64,000 bases of DNA from Akkermansiaceae bacterium UBA2381 (GTDB lineage: Bacteria; Verrucomicrobiota; Verrucomicrobiia; Verrucomicrobiales; DEV007): positions 56,387 to 120,386 of the forward strand of contig DDSV01000014.1 in the NCBI GenBank assembly GCA_002344215.1, written 5' to 3'. Position numbers and translations under genes: made by a program. The first letter of the stretch is position 1; every line of letters starts with the position of its first letter. A model generated the notes under the pieces. The model was given only the letters and a program-made list of their open reading frames with translations, had not been told where the DNA came from and did no database searches. Positions 18,010 through 26,310 of the stretch are shown here, piece after piece.

Positions 18010-19155
18010 ATGTCGGGGATTTTTCCAGGAGCACAGGGACGCGCAGTGCCGATTCTCGCAATTGCCGCGTGGATCATGGCTATCGCGGGGGCTTTTGCGG
18101 AATCACGGGTGGCACTAGTCATTGGAAACAATGACTATGAGGACTCGGGCCGGTTGGAGGATCTGGGTGCGTGCCTCCGGGATGCTGACCTGGTCAAGCG
18201 GACTCTCGAGGAAGTCGGTTTTCAGGTCGTTGCCGGAACAGACCTGAGCAAGTCCGCGATGGATGAGAAATTGACTGAATTCGAACAAATAATCGAAAAA
18301 GGCGGCGTGGCGGTTTTCTATTTTGCAGGACATGCCATCGAGATAGACGGGAAAAATTATCTTCTCGGCACGAATGCCAAACTCGAAGCGAGATCCCGCC
18401 TCGGAGAAGAAGCAATGGAGGCGGAAACCTTCGCCTCCGCCATGTTGGTGGCCGGAGCAAAAAGCAGCTTTTTGTTGTTGGACTGTTGCAGGGATGCTCC
18501 GGGCGATCTGGAGTGGCTGACGAGGGGGAGCGGTCGTAAGTCCGGTCTCGCTGAGATCGACATCGACGGTGACATTATCATTGGATTTGCGGCGAAGCCG
18601 GGGGCGGCGGCGTTGGAGCCGGATCTGCCGGGGGCAAACAGCCCCTATGCCACCGCCCTTGCGAAATGGATTCCAAGCGGCCTGAAGCACGGGGATGTCT
18701 TTGAACAGGTTCGCCGTGAGGTTCACGAGGCGACCGGGGGATTGCAGCGGACCTGGGAGAGTGGGGCGTTTCTCGAACCCTTCTTTTTCACCTCAAATGG
18801 AGCCACCCGGGAGGCCACGGTGAGTGCTGTCAGGACTCCTGATCTGACAATGGGCCAGGAGACCAAAAGATCGACGACCGACACCGGAGATACCTTGATC
18901 GAAATCCGGGCGAAGCTTGACTCGGTCACAAGGAAAATCGAGAAGGAGAGAATTCGTTTCGCGGAAGCCGATCAGATCATCCGCAAGCTAACTTTCAACA
19001 TGAAGCGTCCTGTGGTTGAGGGGTCGATGGATCATTTCAACTGTCTCCGGGCAGCAAAGATAATGGAAGAAGTCCAGCAGGGTGCCCCTGCGCTCATCGA
19101 AGAGAAGGAGTCGCTCGAACTTCAGATAAAGCTCCTCGAAGCGCGTCCGGAATAA
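18010..19155 (+). CDS. Secreted caspase-like (peptidase C14, metacaspase-type) protein
   Basis: The 381-residue protein has an N-terminal signal peptide or anchor (about 12-30). A caspase-fold domain follows, starting RVALVIGNNDYED. The catalytic dyad is present: His108 in FYFAGHAIE and Cys160 in LLLDCCRDAP. The usual ANSPYATALAK helix follows near residue 205. The last 100 residues are charged and helical, probably coiled coil (KIEKERIRFAEADQIIRKL, ALIEEKESLELQIKLLEAR). Bacterial caspase homologues of this type cleave after basic residues and take part in signalling, defence or programmed death; the target here is unknown. It lies 71 bases after the exporter on the same strand, so the two could share a transcript. 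Confidence 0.82.
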   Translation: MSGIFPGAQGRAVPILAIAAWIMAIAGAFAESRVALVIGNNDYEDSGRLEDLGACLRDADLVKRTLEEVGFQVVAGTDLSKSAMDEKLTEFEQIIEKGGVAVFYFAGHAIEIDGKNYLLGTNAKLEARSRLGEEAMEAETFASAMLVAGAKSSFLLLDCCRDAPGDLEWLTRGSGRKSGLAEIDIDGDIIIGFAAKPGAAALEPDLPGANSPYATALAKWIPSGLKHGDVFEQVRREVHEATGGLQRTWESGAFLEPFFFTSNGATREATVSAVRTPDLTMGQETKRSTTDTGDTLIEIRAKLDSVTRKIEKERIRFAEADQIIRKLTFNMKRPVVEGSMDHFNCLRAAKIMEEVQQGAPALIEEKESLELQIKLLEARPE

Positions 19156-19159
19156 TCGG

Positions 19160-19179
19160 GAGCCCGGGGCTCTATTAAA
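19160..19179 (+). terminator. Possible weak terminator hairpin
   Basis: Just after the stop of the caspase-like gene, GAGCCC and GGGCTC form a perfect six-base inverted repeat at 19160-19172, followed by TATTAAAT. The loop is very tight and the T-run is poor, so termination is only a possibility. The next gene is convergent. Confidence 0.3.
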
Positions 19180-19219
19180 TCGGCGATCAGTCGGCCTTCA
19201 AGACTCAGGTTCAACTCAC

Positions 19220-19597
19220 TCAAGGTATCTCCGCGAGTTCGCGGTTAATGCAGGTACCGTCCGCCCAGATTTCCGCAAGATAGCGCGGAGGTTTCGCATT
19301 CTTGTCCTTCACGGTTCGCACAATGATCTCGGTGCTCTCCGTGAGCAATTCACGCAGCTTCGAGGCCCGCTCCTGGCTCTTCTGCTTCTCCGGCTCGGTG
19401 AGGGTCGATTCTCCCGTCTCGAGGAGCGTCAGGCTCTGATTGTGTGTCCATACCCCGAAGCCGAGATCGATGTCCATGGCGACCGTGTTGCCGTCAACGA
19501 CCCGGACGAACTCGGCCCAAAAGACGTAGTTCGGAGCCGGTGGATCCTCAGCCTTGAGGAGGAGAGGAAAAAGAAGAAGGCAGAGGAGTAATCGCAT
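19220..19597 (-). CDS. Secreted SNase-like (thermonuclease fold) protein, probably inactive
   Basis: The 125-residue protein has a leucine-rich signal peptide (about 1-17), then a short domain matching the staphylococcal nuclease OB-fold. FVRVVDGNTVAMDIDLGFGVW corresponds to the VVDGDTV...DLGFGVW start seen in small SNase-like proteins, and PRYLAEIWADG to the RYLGEIW element. The segment that normally reads QRIRLYGIDxPE is here QSLTLLETGEST, so the first catalytic Arg and the following acidic pair are missing. Nuclease activity is therefore unlikely; nucleic-acid or ligand binding is possible. It is a short member of the family with no partner gene nearby. Confidence 0.65.
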   Translation of the reverse strand: MRLLLCLLLFPLLLKAEDPPAPNYVFWAEFVRVVDGNTVAMDIDLGFGVWTHNQSLTLLETGESTLTEPEKQKSQERASKLRELLTESTEIIVRTVKDKNAKPPRYLAEIWADGTCINRELAEIP

Positions 19598-19699
19598 GGC
19601 TCGGTCCAGGTTTTCCCCATGGTCTGATTTTTGGACGAAAGTGGCAAGCCAAAGGGAGCGAAGTTTTGTCCCGTAATGAAGGCTCGGGGGTTAATATAC

Positions 19700-20644
19700 T
19701 TAGCGTCCACGGTCCGGTCCCGGGCCGCCCGGGGGGCCTTCCATCCGCAAGCGAACCGGAGTGCCGCGAAAAGCCCGGGGAATCACCGGCCATTCGTCGG
19801 TCAAAAAATAGGCGTAAGTGCCCTCGGGAAACTCGGGGGTGATACAGAAGCGTCCGTTGCATTCATCCAGATCACCGGAACCTTCCATGAATTCATAATC
19901 CTGCACAAAGGCCCCGTCGTAGGTCCCGCCGGGTCCCGCTGCACCATCCGGTCGGGTTCCGGACTTGAGGCGCCAGCTTGATTTCAAGGTTGTGACTCCT
20001 GATTTCGGATCCTTCGGGTCCACCAATCCTATCCTTACATAGACCGGAAATCCGTCGGCGGCCCAGCCGACCTGGGGGGAATGTTTTCCCTCCGTCGAAC
20101 CGAGCCGTTTTGCCAGAGACTTTGGAATCCCGTGATAATGATAGGCTCCGCTGGGCTGCACGTGAGCCTGGTTTTCATCGAGACCCAGCGGCACCGCGCC
20201 TCCGAGGGCCTCATATTGCCAGCCCAGTTCGGGCTCTCCCTGCCAGTATTCCGCGGCGCCGGGATCCAAAAAGACTCCATTCAGGGCGATGCCAAAAGGG
20301 GTGCGCTCCATTTTGGTGATCGCTGCCGCGGGTTTCGGATCCGCGGGAAGGACAATCTCATATCCCTGAGGCCGGATCGTGTGGGGATTGCCCCGGTTCG
20401 GAAACATTCCCACCCGATGTTCCGGAATGCCGTTGGAAGAGACGGACAGTCCACTTTCGGTGCGGGAAAATTCATGCCGGCCCGCGGTCGGGGGTTCCTC
20501 CGTGGCGGGAACCAGAGAAAGGGATGCCGCAGTAGTCGCGGTGTGTTTGCGCATGGGAGGCGGACCACCTCCGGGGCGCTGGGCGAGGCAGGTGAGAGAG
20601 AAAGCGAAAAGAGCGGAAAGGAGGAGGACACGGCGAACTTTCAT
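19700..20644 (-). CDS. Secreted YHYH-domain protein
   Basis: The 314-residue protein starts MKVRRVLLLSALFAFSLTCLA, a signal peptide; the reading frame continues further upstream but without recognisable protein. The central part contains AYHYHG, the defining motif of the YHYH family, together with GIALNGV, VGWAADGFPVY and the acidic DLDECNGRF segment shared by these proteins. They are exported, often carry a proline/glycine-rich end as here (GPPGGPGPDRGR), and probably bind metal through the histidines; no enzyme activity is established. It is divergent from the carbamoyltransferase gene, with a 225-base spacer carrying both promoters. Confidence 0.8.
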   Translation of the reverse strand: MKVRRVLLLSALFAFSLTCLAQRPGGGPPPMRKHTATTAASLSLVPATEEPPTAGRHEFSRTESGLSVSSNGIPEHRVGMFPNRGNPHTIRPQGYEIVLPADPKPAAAITKMERTPFGIALNGVFLDPGAAEYWQGEPELGWQYEALGGAVPLGLDENQAHVQPSGAYHYHGIPKSLAKRLGSTEGKHSPQVGWAADGFPVYVRIGLVDPKDPKSGVTTLKSSWRLKSGTRPDGAAGPGGTYDGAFVQDYEFMEGSGDLDECNGRFCITPEFPEGTYAYFLTDEWPVIPRAFRGTPVRLRMEGPPGGPGPDRGR

Positions 20645-20869
20645 GGGGCTGAAACCGATTGCCGAAGGGAAAGTTTCGAAACTTGCGGCTGGCGAGGCGC
20701 AAATGTTTCTTTTCAGGACAGTTCCGCAGTCGAGGCTGCGCTTGATTATCGGGCGGGTTTCGGTAGGATGCCGCCCCCATCGGGTAACTGCGGGCGGCCG
20801 GGATGGTGAATGCCCTCCCTGTTCCGCAGCCCCTATTCTAACGCCTCTCAGGCATTTTCTGGAGATTCT

Positions 20870-22564
20870 ATGATTATTCTCGGTATCAATGATCGTGTTC
20901 GTCACAATACGGCGGCGGCCGTCGTGATTGACGGCAAACTGGTCGCCTCGCTCGAACAGGAACGAATTTCCAGAATAAAAAACGACAATGCCTATCCGCG
21001 CGAAGCGATTGCGGAAGTATTGGCGATTGCCGGAGTTGGGCCTGACGAGGTCGATCTGGTAGCCTCTTCCAATCTGCCGTTTAAGGAGCAGACGCCATAC
21101 TTTGACCGTTTCCTTCAGCAACTCGCGAGGGCAGGGAAAACCGATCCGGTCTTTCGATACGACGCGTTCAAAAAGCGACTGCAGCGAATCCGGCGCGGAT
21201 TTCAGCCCCGTCAGAAGTTGCCGGGAGCGCTGGCTGACAAGCCGGTCGAGTCGGTGGAGCATCACCTCGCGCATGCCGCGTCAGCCTATTATGGGTCACC
21301 GTTTGGAAATGAGCGGGTCGGAGTGATCACGCTCGACGGGGTGGGGGACTATTCCTGGGGTTCGGTGTGGGTCGGGGATCAGGGCAAATTGGAGTGCATC
21401 GATTACCTGCCCTATCTAAACAGCATCGGCTTGCTGTATTCGGCCGTGACGGTCAATTTCGGATTCAAGGCCAGTCGTCACGAGGGCAAAGTGCTGGGCC
21501 TCGCCGCCTACGGAAATCCTGAACCCTTTTTGTCCCGCCTCATGGAACACACCCGCCCGGACAACTGGGAGGAGTTGTTCGATCCCACCCTGGCCCGGGT
21601 TGCGCTGAGATTCTCGCGTGGAGACGGGCAGGCAGTGATCAAAAGACTGAGTGAAGGACTATCCCGCGAGGATGTCGCCGCCGGTCTGCAAACCTATACT
21701 GAGCAGCTCATCTGCGACTGGATTCAATTGCAGGTGAGGAAAATGAAGGTTTCCAAGCTGACTCTCGCCGGGGGTGTCTTTGCCAATGTGAAGCTGAATC
21801 AGCGTGTTCTTGCCCTGCCTGAAGTGGAGAATATCTTCATTCACCCGAACATGGGTGACGGCGGGCTCGCCGCCGGAGCGGCGTTCGAAGCTTACTCACG
21901 ATTGCAAAACGGATTTGAACCTCAGTTTCATGAGCAGGTTTACCTTGGAACCGGGATCAATCGCGAGAACGCCCTGGCCGCGATCAAGGCGTCCGGCTTG
22001 AGCTACGAGGAGCCGGAGAACCTCGCGGGAAGTGTGGCTCAACTGCTGGCCGCGGGCAAAGTGGTGGCCCGCGCCGATGGCCGTATGGAATACGGCCCGC
22101 GAGCTCTCGGCAACCGCACCGTCATGGCTGCCTGCAGCGATCCGAGTATCAATCAGTGGCTCAACAAGAAATTTGTCCGCACGGAGTTTATGCCGTTTGC
22201 GCCGGTGATTCTTGAGGAACACGCGAAGGAGTATTTTCCCACCTGGCAGGAGGATCATTTCACCGCCCGCTACATGACCATTACCTACGATGTGTCGGAG
22301 CTGGCGAAAAAGAACATTCCGGCTGCGGTGCATGTGGACAACACGGCTCGTCCCCAGGTGATTCGGCGCGAGGATAATCGTGACTACTACGATATCATCA
22401 GCGAGTACAACAAGCTCACGGGCGTTCCGAGTGTCATCAACACCAGTTTCAACATGCACGAGGAACCGATCGTCCGCACTGCCGACGATGCGATCCGCGC
22501 GTTTCAGGCAGCGAAACTCGACGCCCTGATTCTCGGGCCGTTCCTCCTCCATTTGAACGCCTAG
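20870..22564 (+). CDS. O-carbamoyltransferase (NodU/CmcH/TobZ family)
   Basis: The 564-residue protein starts MIILGINDRVRHNTAAAVV. The family metal-site histidines are present (His12; His131, His132 and His135 in EHHLAHA), as are the two actin-like ATP segments (VITLDGVGDYS and TLAGGVFANVKLN) and the C-terminal YrdC-independent domain with GRMEYGPRALGNR and SVINTSFNMHEEPIV. These enzymes use carbamoyl phosphate and ATP, via carbamoyl-AMP, to carbamoylate a hydroxyl of a natural product, antibiotic or Nod factor. An upstream ATG at 20810 adds 20 poorly conserved residues; the start at 20870 fits the family. Its closeness to the megasynthase suggests it decorates a glyceryl-derived hydroxyl of that product, which is inference. 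Confidence 0.88.
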   Translation: MIILGINDRVRHNTAAAVVIDGKLVASLEQERISRIKNDNAYPREAIAEVLAIAGVGPDEVDLVASSNLPFKEQTPYFDRFLQQLARAGKTDPVFRYDAFKKRLQRIRRGFQPRQKLPGALADKPVESVEHHLAHAASAYYGSPFGNERVGVITLDGVGDYSWGSVWVGDQGKLECIDYLPYLNSIGLLYSAVTVNFGFKASRHEGKVLGLAAYGNPEPFLSRLMEHTRPDNWEELFDPTLARVALRFSRGDGQAVIKRLSEGLSREDVAAGLQTYTEQLICDWIQLQVRKMKVSKLTLAGGVFANVKLNQRVLALPEVENIFIHPNMGDGGLAAGAAFEAYSRLQNGFEPQFHEQVYLGTGINRENALAAIKASGLSYEEPENLAGSVAQLLAAGKVVARADGRMEYGPRALGNRTVMAACSDPSINQWLNKKFVRTEFMPFAPVILEEHAKEYFPTWQEDHFTARYMTITYDVSELAKKNIPAAVHVDNTARPQVIRREDNRDYYDIISEYNKLTGVPSVINTSFNMHEEPIVRTADDAIRAFQAAKLDALILGPFLLHLNA

Positions 22565-22848
22565 TGGAACGCTATCCCCGATCAGGGGTTTGCGACTGCT
22601 TGAGACCGGAACTCGCGTGAGGCGACAGCCCGTGCAGGGTCGTGTCCCTGCGCAGCAACGCGTCTAAATCGTCGGCCGCGATCGTCTTCGGAGCGCTCTG
22701 TGATCGATTCGCCCGAGTGCGGGTCATTGCCGTGCCAGTCTCTTGGCACGGATCATGCTATTCATAAGTTGTTGCCAATTAGGATAATACGAAGCCTGTA
22801 ATTTGGTACTACGGACAATCGATCAACGCAACTCAGAACGGTCTAACT
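22565..22848 (+). promoter_or_regulatory. Long leader with hairpins before the binding-protein gene
   Basis: This 284-base spacer contains three clear stem-loops: CCCC/GGGG at 22576-22588 right after the carbamoyltransferase stop, GCAGGG/CCCTGC at 22634-22651, and a perfect CGTGCCA/TGGCACG stem with a 6-base loop at 22731-22750. The last 90 bases are AT-rich with a TAATAC box near 22786, suggesting the promoter. None of the conserved guanidine riboswitch cores (ykkC class I, class II paired ACGR loops, class III) could be recognised. The hairpins may terminate the upstream transcript or act as a leader element. Confidence 0.4.
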
Positions 22849-23880
22849 ATGAAGAAGATAACACAATCAATACTGAATTTTTCAGTCACGCGGAGGACGC
22901 TTACGGCTCAACTGGGCGCGGCTCTCCTGGGGTTCGTCTCCCTGACCGCAGCCAATGCGGAACCGCTTAAGATCGGGTATAGCGACTGGCCGGGCTGGGT
23001 CGCCTGGGAGATCGGGATCAAGAAGGAGTGGTTTAAAGAGGAGGGTGTGGACGTGAAATTCGAATGGTATGACTACGTCGAATCCATGGACGCCTACGCG
23101 ACCGGCCAGCTCGACGCGGTCGGCATGACCAACGGCGATGCGCTCGTTACCGGCGCGACCGGCAAGCCTTCAGTCTGTATCCTCATCAATGACTACTCGA
23201 ACGGCAACGACATGATTGTCGCCAAGCCCGGCATCGAAACGGTCAAAAATCTCAAGGGCAAGAAGATCGGTCTCGAAGAGGGATTTGTCTCCCACCTGCT
23301 CCTTCTCAAAGCGCTCGAGATGAATGGAATGGCCGCGTCCGACGTGACGATCGTGAACACGCCCACGAATGAGACACCTCAGGTGCTTGCTTCTGGAGCG
23401 GTTGATGCCGTCGTTGCCTGGCAGCCAAGTTCGGGGCAGGCCCTCAAGGTTGTCTCGGGTTCCAAGCCCATTTTCACCTCGAAGGACACTCCCGGGCTGA
23501 TCTATGACAATATCTATGTCTCTCCGGAAAGCCTCGAGAAGCGCCGTGACGACTGGAAGAAAGTCATCAAAGTCTGGTACCGCATCGTAGCCTTCATGAA
23601 AGATGAGAAGAATACGGACGAAGTTCTTGAGATTCTCTCCTCCAGGGTCTCCGTGACTCCTGAAGAGTACGAGCCTTTCCTGAGCGGAACCTACATCCTC
23701 ACCGGTGAAGAGGTGAAGCCGATCTGGGAAAAGGCGGAGGGCCTGGGTTCGGTCTATGGCTCCAGCAAGATCTCCGATGACTTTAACGTGACTTTCGAAG
23801 TCTACGAAAAGCCGCTCGAAACCGAGAAGTATCTCGATCCCAGCCTCACACTCGAGGTGCTGAAAGAGATGGCGGAATAA
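22849..23880 (+). CDS. NitT/TauT-type ABC substrate-binding protein (cassette A)
   Basis: The 343-residue protein has an export signal ending near the Ala-Asn-Ala at 35-37, with a TRRTLTAQLG segment that could be a Tat or Sec signal. A periplasmic binding fold of the SsuA/TauA/ThiY type follows: KIGYSDWPGWVAWEIGIKKEWF, YATGQLDAVGMTNGDALVTG, KKIGLEEGFVSHLLLLKALE and SGAVDAVVAWQPSSG. Such proteins capture small nitrogen- or sulfur-containing molecules. The genes that follow (permease, ATPase, creatininase-family hydrolase, glutamine-synthetase-like enzymes) and the guanidine/urea operon further on suggest a guanidino, ureido or amine compound as ligand. This is inference; the ligand cannot be read from sequence. 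Confidence 0.85.
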   Translation: MKKITQSILNFSVTRRTLTAQLGAALLGFVSLTAANAEPLKIGYSDWPGWVAWEIGIKKEWFKEEGVDVKFEWYDYVESMDAYATGQLDAVGMTNGDALVTGATGKPSVCILINDYSNGNDMIVAKPGIETVKNLKGKKIGLEEGFVSHLLLLKALEMNGMAASDVTIVNTPTNETPQVLASGAVDAVVAWQPSSGQALKVVSGSKPIFTSKDTPGLIYDNIYVSPESLEKRRDDWKKVIKVWYRIVAFMKDEKNTDEVLEILSSRVSVTPEEYEPFLSGTYILTGEEVKPIWEKAEGLGSVYGSSKISDDFNVTFEVYEKPLETEKYLDPSLTLEVLKEMAE

Positions 23881-23971
23881 TTTCGCTTTGTTGATTCAGA
23901 CTCTTCGGGATCTGCGGCGGGAAACCCCGCGGTCCCGGGGAGAAGGTGGCGGATCGCTCAATTCACTCGAT

Positions 23972-25396
23972 ATGATTTCCAGAAAACACAGTCAACATCC
24001 TCCTCGTGAGCCCTGGTTCTCCGCAAGAAAGGAATTGTCTCCGAAGCGATCAGCCATGCTGACCATGTTCTCCTTCTCGCTTCCGCTGCTTGCCTGGTGC
24101 GCGGTGAGCTACCTCCCGTTCCTCTGGCATCCTGATGTTGAGCTTCAGATCTCGGCGGATCGTGAGGGAGTGACCACCGTCTACACCCCGGGAGATCGGG
24201 TCAGCGAGGAGTTTTTCCCAGAATTTGAAGCCGCCGTCCGTACGCAGAACGAGGAGGTATCTCCTTTCATGTCTCTCGATAAACCGGTCGAGGCAGGAAG
24301 CGAATCTTCCGTTCGTCGGTCCAACAAGAAGGTGCTGCGACACCTGGCTCCACTCCTCGTTTCGAATGGCTGGCTTACGGAGGAACAGACAAAAGACGAC
24401 GCCGCCATCTATGTCGCGTGGAAGGAAATCGCAACGGGTGCCCGGCTCCCTGAGCAGCCCGCTCTCACGGAGGAGAATCTGGAGATCGTCCGCAAAAACT
24501 GGGCTTTGATGAGCCGTTACTCCGATTCCTACAACGCGGACAATTTTGTTTCACGTCCTCTCCTGAGTCTGGTGCCGCAAGGGCGTCCCGCGAATCCCGA
24601 CTACCTGCCGGCCCCTCACCGCGTTCTTATCTCCGGGTTTAAAGAGTTCACGAAACCGGCTGAAGCGGAGCGACCCTCGATGTGGCAGCGCGTCGGTCAC
24701 TCGATGCGCATTGTCTTCGGAGGTTTTCTCCTTGCGGCGCTGGTCGGTGTCCCCATCGGAGTGATCTGCGGGACCTACTCGTTCTTTTCTAAACTGATCG
24801 AGCCCTTCACGGATTTCTTCCGCTACATGCCGGCTCCCACGTTTAGCACTTTGTTAGTTGTCATTTTTCTGGCGAATGATGCGCCGAAGATGGCGCTGGT
24901 TTTTATCGGCACGATCTTCCAACTTATTCTCGTCGTCGCGAATACGACCCGTCGGCTTGAACTTCCTCTACTGGAAGCCGCCCAGACGCTGGGTGCAAAT
25001 CAGGCGCAACTCCTGACACGGGTGGTTATTCCCGGAATTCTCCCGAATCTCTATAATGACCTCCGCATTCTTCTCGGGTGGGCCTGGACCTGGCTCGTCA
25101 TCGCCGAGCTCGTCGGCGTGAAAAGCGGCCTCACCGAGTTTATCGAAACTCAGGGGCGCTGGAGGAATTTCGACAGCGTCTATCCGGTCATCATTCTCAT
25201 CGGCCTCATCGGATTCTTTACCGACCAGATTCTTTCCTTTATTCGCGGATTCATCTTTCCGTGGACATCTGAAGGGCCGGCTATCACCTCCACTCCTGTG
25301 GCAAAGGTGCTCCTTTTCGTTCCGCGATGGTTCAAAAGTGCCGTTGACGAACGGATTCCCTATCAACCCGAATCCACCTCTCCGAACAAGGCATGA
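23972..25396 (+). CDS. NitT/TauT-type ABC permease with large extracytoplasmic insert
   Basis: The 474-residue protein is roughly 200 longer than a usual permease. One hydrophobic segment (SFSLPLLAWCAVSYLPFLW) near the N-terminus is followed by about 170 polar residues. The standard inner-membrane permease domain then begins (SMRIVFGGFLLAALVGVPIGV), including the ATPase-contacting EAA-like loop LLEAAQTLGANQAQLLTRVVIPG and the segment WAWTWLVIAELVGVKSGL. The extra part should face the periplasm and may interact with the binding protein. The start is uncertain: the frame is open to a TTG at 23888, and another ATG lies at 24059. The stop overlaps the ATPase start (ATGA). Confidence 0.8.
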   Translation: MISRKHSQHPPREPWFSARKELSPKRSAMLTMFSFSLPLLAWCAVSYLPFLWHPDVELQISADREGVTTVYTPGDRVSEEFFPEFEAAVRTQNEEVSPFMSLDKPVEAGSESSVRRSNKKVLRHLAPLLVSNGWLTEEQTKDDAAIYVAWKEIATGARLPEQPALTEENLEIVRKNWALMSRYSDSYNADNFVSRPLLSLVPQGRPANPDYLPAPHRVLISGFKEFTKPAEAERPSMWQRVGHSMRIVFGGFLLAALVGVPIGVICGTYSFFSKLIEPFTDFFRYMPAPTFSTLLVVIFLANDAPKMALVFIGTIFQLILVVANTTRRLELPLLEAAQTLGANQAQLLTRVVIPGILPNLYNDLRILLGWAWTWLVIAELVGVKSGLTEFIETQGRWRNFDSVYPVIILIGLIGFFTDQILSFIRGFIFPWTSEGPAITSTPVAKVLLFVPRWFKSAVDERIPYQPESTSPNKA

Positions 25397-26295
25397 TCGA
25401 GATTCAAACCGACCCCTTGTTGTATCGGGTGCAAAAGCCCGAAGTGCGTGAGCGTTTTGAAGCCTTGAAGCAGCGACCTGTTGTCCTCTCGGTGCAGAAC
25501 CTCTACAAGACCTTCGAGAGCCAGACGGGAACGGTCACGGCGCTCAAGGATGTGAGTTTCGATGTTTACCGGCGCGAGTTCATGTGTGTCATCGGCCCTT
25601 CCGGCTGTGGAAAATCGACTTTGATCCGCATCCTTGCCGGACTCGAGAGTTCTTCGGACGGAAAAGTTCTCCTTGATGGAAATCCCGTGACCGGCCCCGG
25701 ACCCGATCGCGGCATGGTTTTCCAGTCATACACGCTCTTTCCCTGGCTCACCGTGAAGCAGAACGTGATGTTCGGTCCTCGCATGAGCGGTAAACGCGGC
25801 ACCAGCGCCGAGTCCGAGGCACGCCAGTGGATTGACCTCGTCGGGTTGTCGAAGTTCGAAAACAGTTATCCCCATCAGCTATCGGGCGGGATGAAACAGC
25901 GTGTCGCGATCGCCAGAGCCCTGGCCAACCGCCCCCGCATTCTCCTGATGGATGAACCCTTCGGTGCGCTTGACGCGCAGACGCGCTGCCAGATGCAGAG
26001 CTACCTGCTTCAGATCTGGCGCAATCTTGACATCACGATCCTCTTCATCACCCACGATCTCGATGAGGCGGCATTTCTGGCGGACCGGATTCTTGTGCTC
26101 AAGGCGAATCCGGGAGAGGTGAATGAGATTATCGAAGTGCCCGTGCCGCGGCCCCGATCCGCGGCCCAGTTCATTACGCCTGAGTTTATCGCGACCAAGT
26201 ATCGCATCGATCAGCTTATTCATCCCGATCAGGGAAGTCCCGAGGACGCGCTGCCTTTCCCCCGCATGACTCCACAAGGAGACGACGTGGAATAG
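25393..26295 (+). CDS. NitT/TauT-type ABC transporter ATPase
   Basis: The 300-residue ATP-binding subunit has Walker A GPSGCGKST (about 72-80), Q-loop MVFQSYTLFPWLT, signature LSGGMKQRVAIARAL, Walker B ILLMDEPFGALD and switch FITHDLDEA. It carries an N-terminal extension of some 30 residues and a 40-residue tail beyond the usual domain. It energises uptake with the permease whose gene it overlaps by four bases. It is the only ATPase of this family in the window, and the second permease/binding-protein pair at 32477-34576 has none, so it may serve both transporters. Confidence 0.9.
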   Translation: MIEIQTDPLLYRVQKPEVRERFEALKQRPVVLSVQNLYKTFESQTGTVTALKDVSFDVYRREFMCVIGPSGCGKSTLIRILAGLESSSDGKVLLDGNPVTGPGPDRGMVFQSYTLFPWLTVKQNVMFGPRMSGKRGTSAESEARQWIDLVGLSKFENSYPHQLSGGMKQRVAIARALANRPRILLMDEPFGALDAQTRCQMQSYLLQIWRNLDITILFITHDLDEAAFLADRILVLKANPGEVNEIIEVPVPRPRSAAQFITPEFIATKYRIDQLIHPDQGSPEDALPFPRMTPQGDDVE

Positions 26296-26310
26296 TGTCA
26301 GGATTTTTCC

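Noticed and set aside
20645..21274. 210-codon upstream extension of the YHYH protein frame
   Set aside because: It overlaps the carbamoyltransferase gene; the signal peptide marks the true start at 20644.
22565..22848. Guanidine riboswitch (classes I-III)
   Set aside because: The conserved cores were looked for and not seen; only simple hairpins are present.
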